A DNA stretch of 6,282 nucleotides from NCBI GenBank assembly GCA_937124525.1, contig CAKZLA010000493.1, positions 1 through 6,282 on the forward strand, read 5' to 3'. The notes beneath the pieces were generated by a model. That model ran no database searches. It saw nothing but the letters and a program-made list of their open reading frames with translations, and had not been told where the DNA came from. The DNA comes from an uncultured Desulfobacterium sp. (lineage in GTDB: Bacteria; Desulfobacterota; Desulfobacteria; Desulfobacterales; Desulfobacteraceae). Position numbers and translations under genes: made by a program. Below, one piece after another: positions 6,217-6,282 of this stretch (within the stretch, counting starts at the first letter, position 1; each line of letters starts with the position of its first letter).

Positions 6217-6282
6217 GGCGTAAAGAAATTTGCTTCAACCTGCTCAATATCCCCTGGCACATCCACACTGGGGGAGTCATGG
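6213..6282 (-). CDS. kdsB: C-terminal end of probable CMP-Kdo synthetase (KdsB), truncated by window edge
   Basis: Only the last 22 codons are visible, ending in TGA at 6213-6215. The peptide reads HDSPSVDVPGDIEQVEA followed by NFFTP. KdsB proteins (3-deoxy-manno-octulosonate cytidylyltransferase) end with a very similar 'GVDTPEDLxxVxx' stretch, in which the Asp after Val and the P-x-D-[IL]-x-x-V pattern are conserved. KdsB couples CTP and Kdo to CMP-Kdo, the donor for the first inner-core step, in the cytoplasm. The stop overlaps the kinase start as ATGA. A frame on the same strand beginning at 6280 is out of register with this one and runs into the kinase gene, so I treat it as spurious. 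Other sugar cytidylyl- or nucleotidyltransferases share a similar tail, so the identification rests on a short match plus the Kdo-kinase neighbour. Confidence 0.7.
   Translation of the reverse strand, partial: HDSPSVDVPGDIEQVEANFFTP

Noticed and set aside
5987..6280. 97-codon minus-strand frame at the right edge
   Set aside because: It is out of register with the KdsB-like tail and overlaps most of the kinase N-terminal region in another frame.

Overview
The window is a piece of a lipopolysaccharide (LPS) core and surface-glycan locus from a Gram-negative bacterium. The evidence is a WaaG-type core glucosyltransferase, an O-antigen-ligase-type membrane protein, a Kdo-kinase-like protein and the last residues of what looks like CMP-Kdo synthetase (KdsB). 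Gene content and overall feel suggest a Desulfobacterota-type anaerobe. That placement is an impression from memory, not something the sequence proves.

Layout from left to right: (1) 2-376, plus strand: the 3' end of a CDP-glycerol glycerophosphotransferase-like gene cut by the window edge. (2) 494-1543, minus strand: a complete second gene of the same superfamily, convergent with the first. (3) 1544-1935: a 392-base divergent spacer with two in-register copies of a roughly 55-base repeat, 93 bases apart, each able to form the same small hairpin. (4) 1936-3072, plus strand: waaG, standing alone. (5) 3073-3274: a short convergent spacer with no clear feature. (6) 3275-6282, minus strand: a tightly packed cluster. 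Its transcription order is kdsB end (stop at 6213), Kdo-kinase-like gene (ATGA overlap), O-antigen ligase (21-base gap), GT4 glycosyltransferase (7-base overlap).

How the genes fit together: KdsB activates Kdo as CMP-Kdo. The kinase probably phosphorylates Kdo in the inner core. WaaG and the second GT4 enzyme extend the core on the cytoplasmic face. The ligase joins a lipid-linked polysaccharide to the finished core on the periplasmic face. The two glycerophosphotransferase-like proteins could add polyol-phosphate or related phosphodiester-linked groups to a surface glycan, but their substrates cannot be read from sequence.

I found no tRNA, rRNA, CRISPR array, transposase or convincing rho-independent terminator, and no promoter I would defend. 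The least explained element is the repeat pair upstream of waaG.
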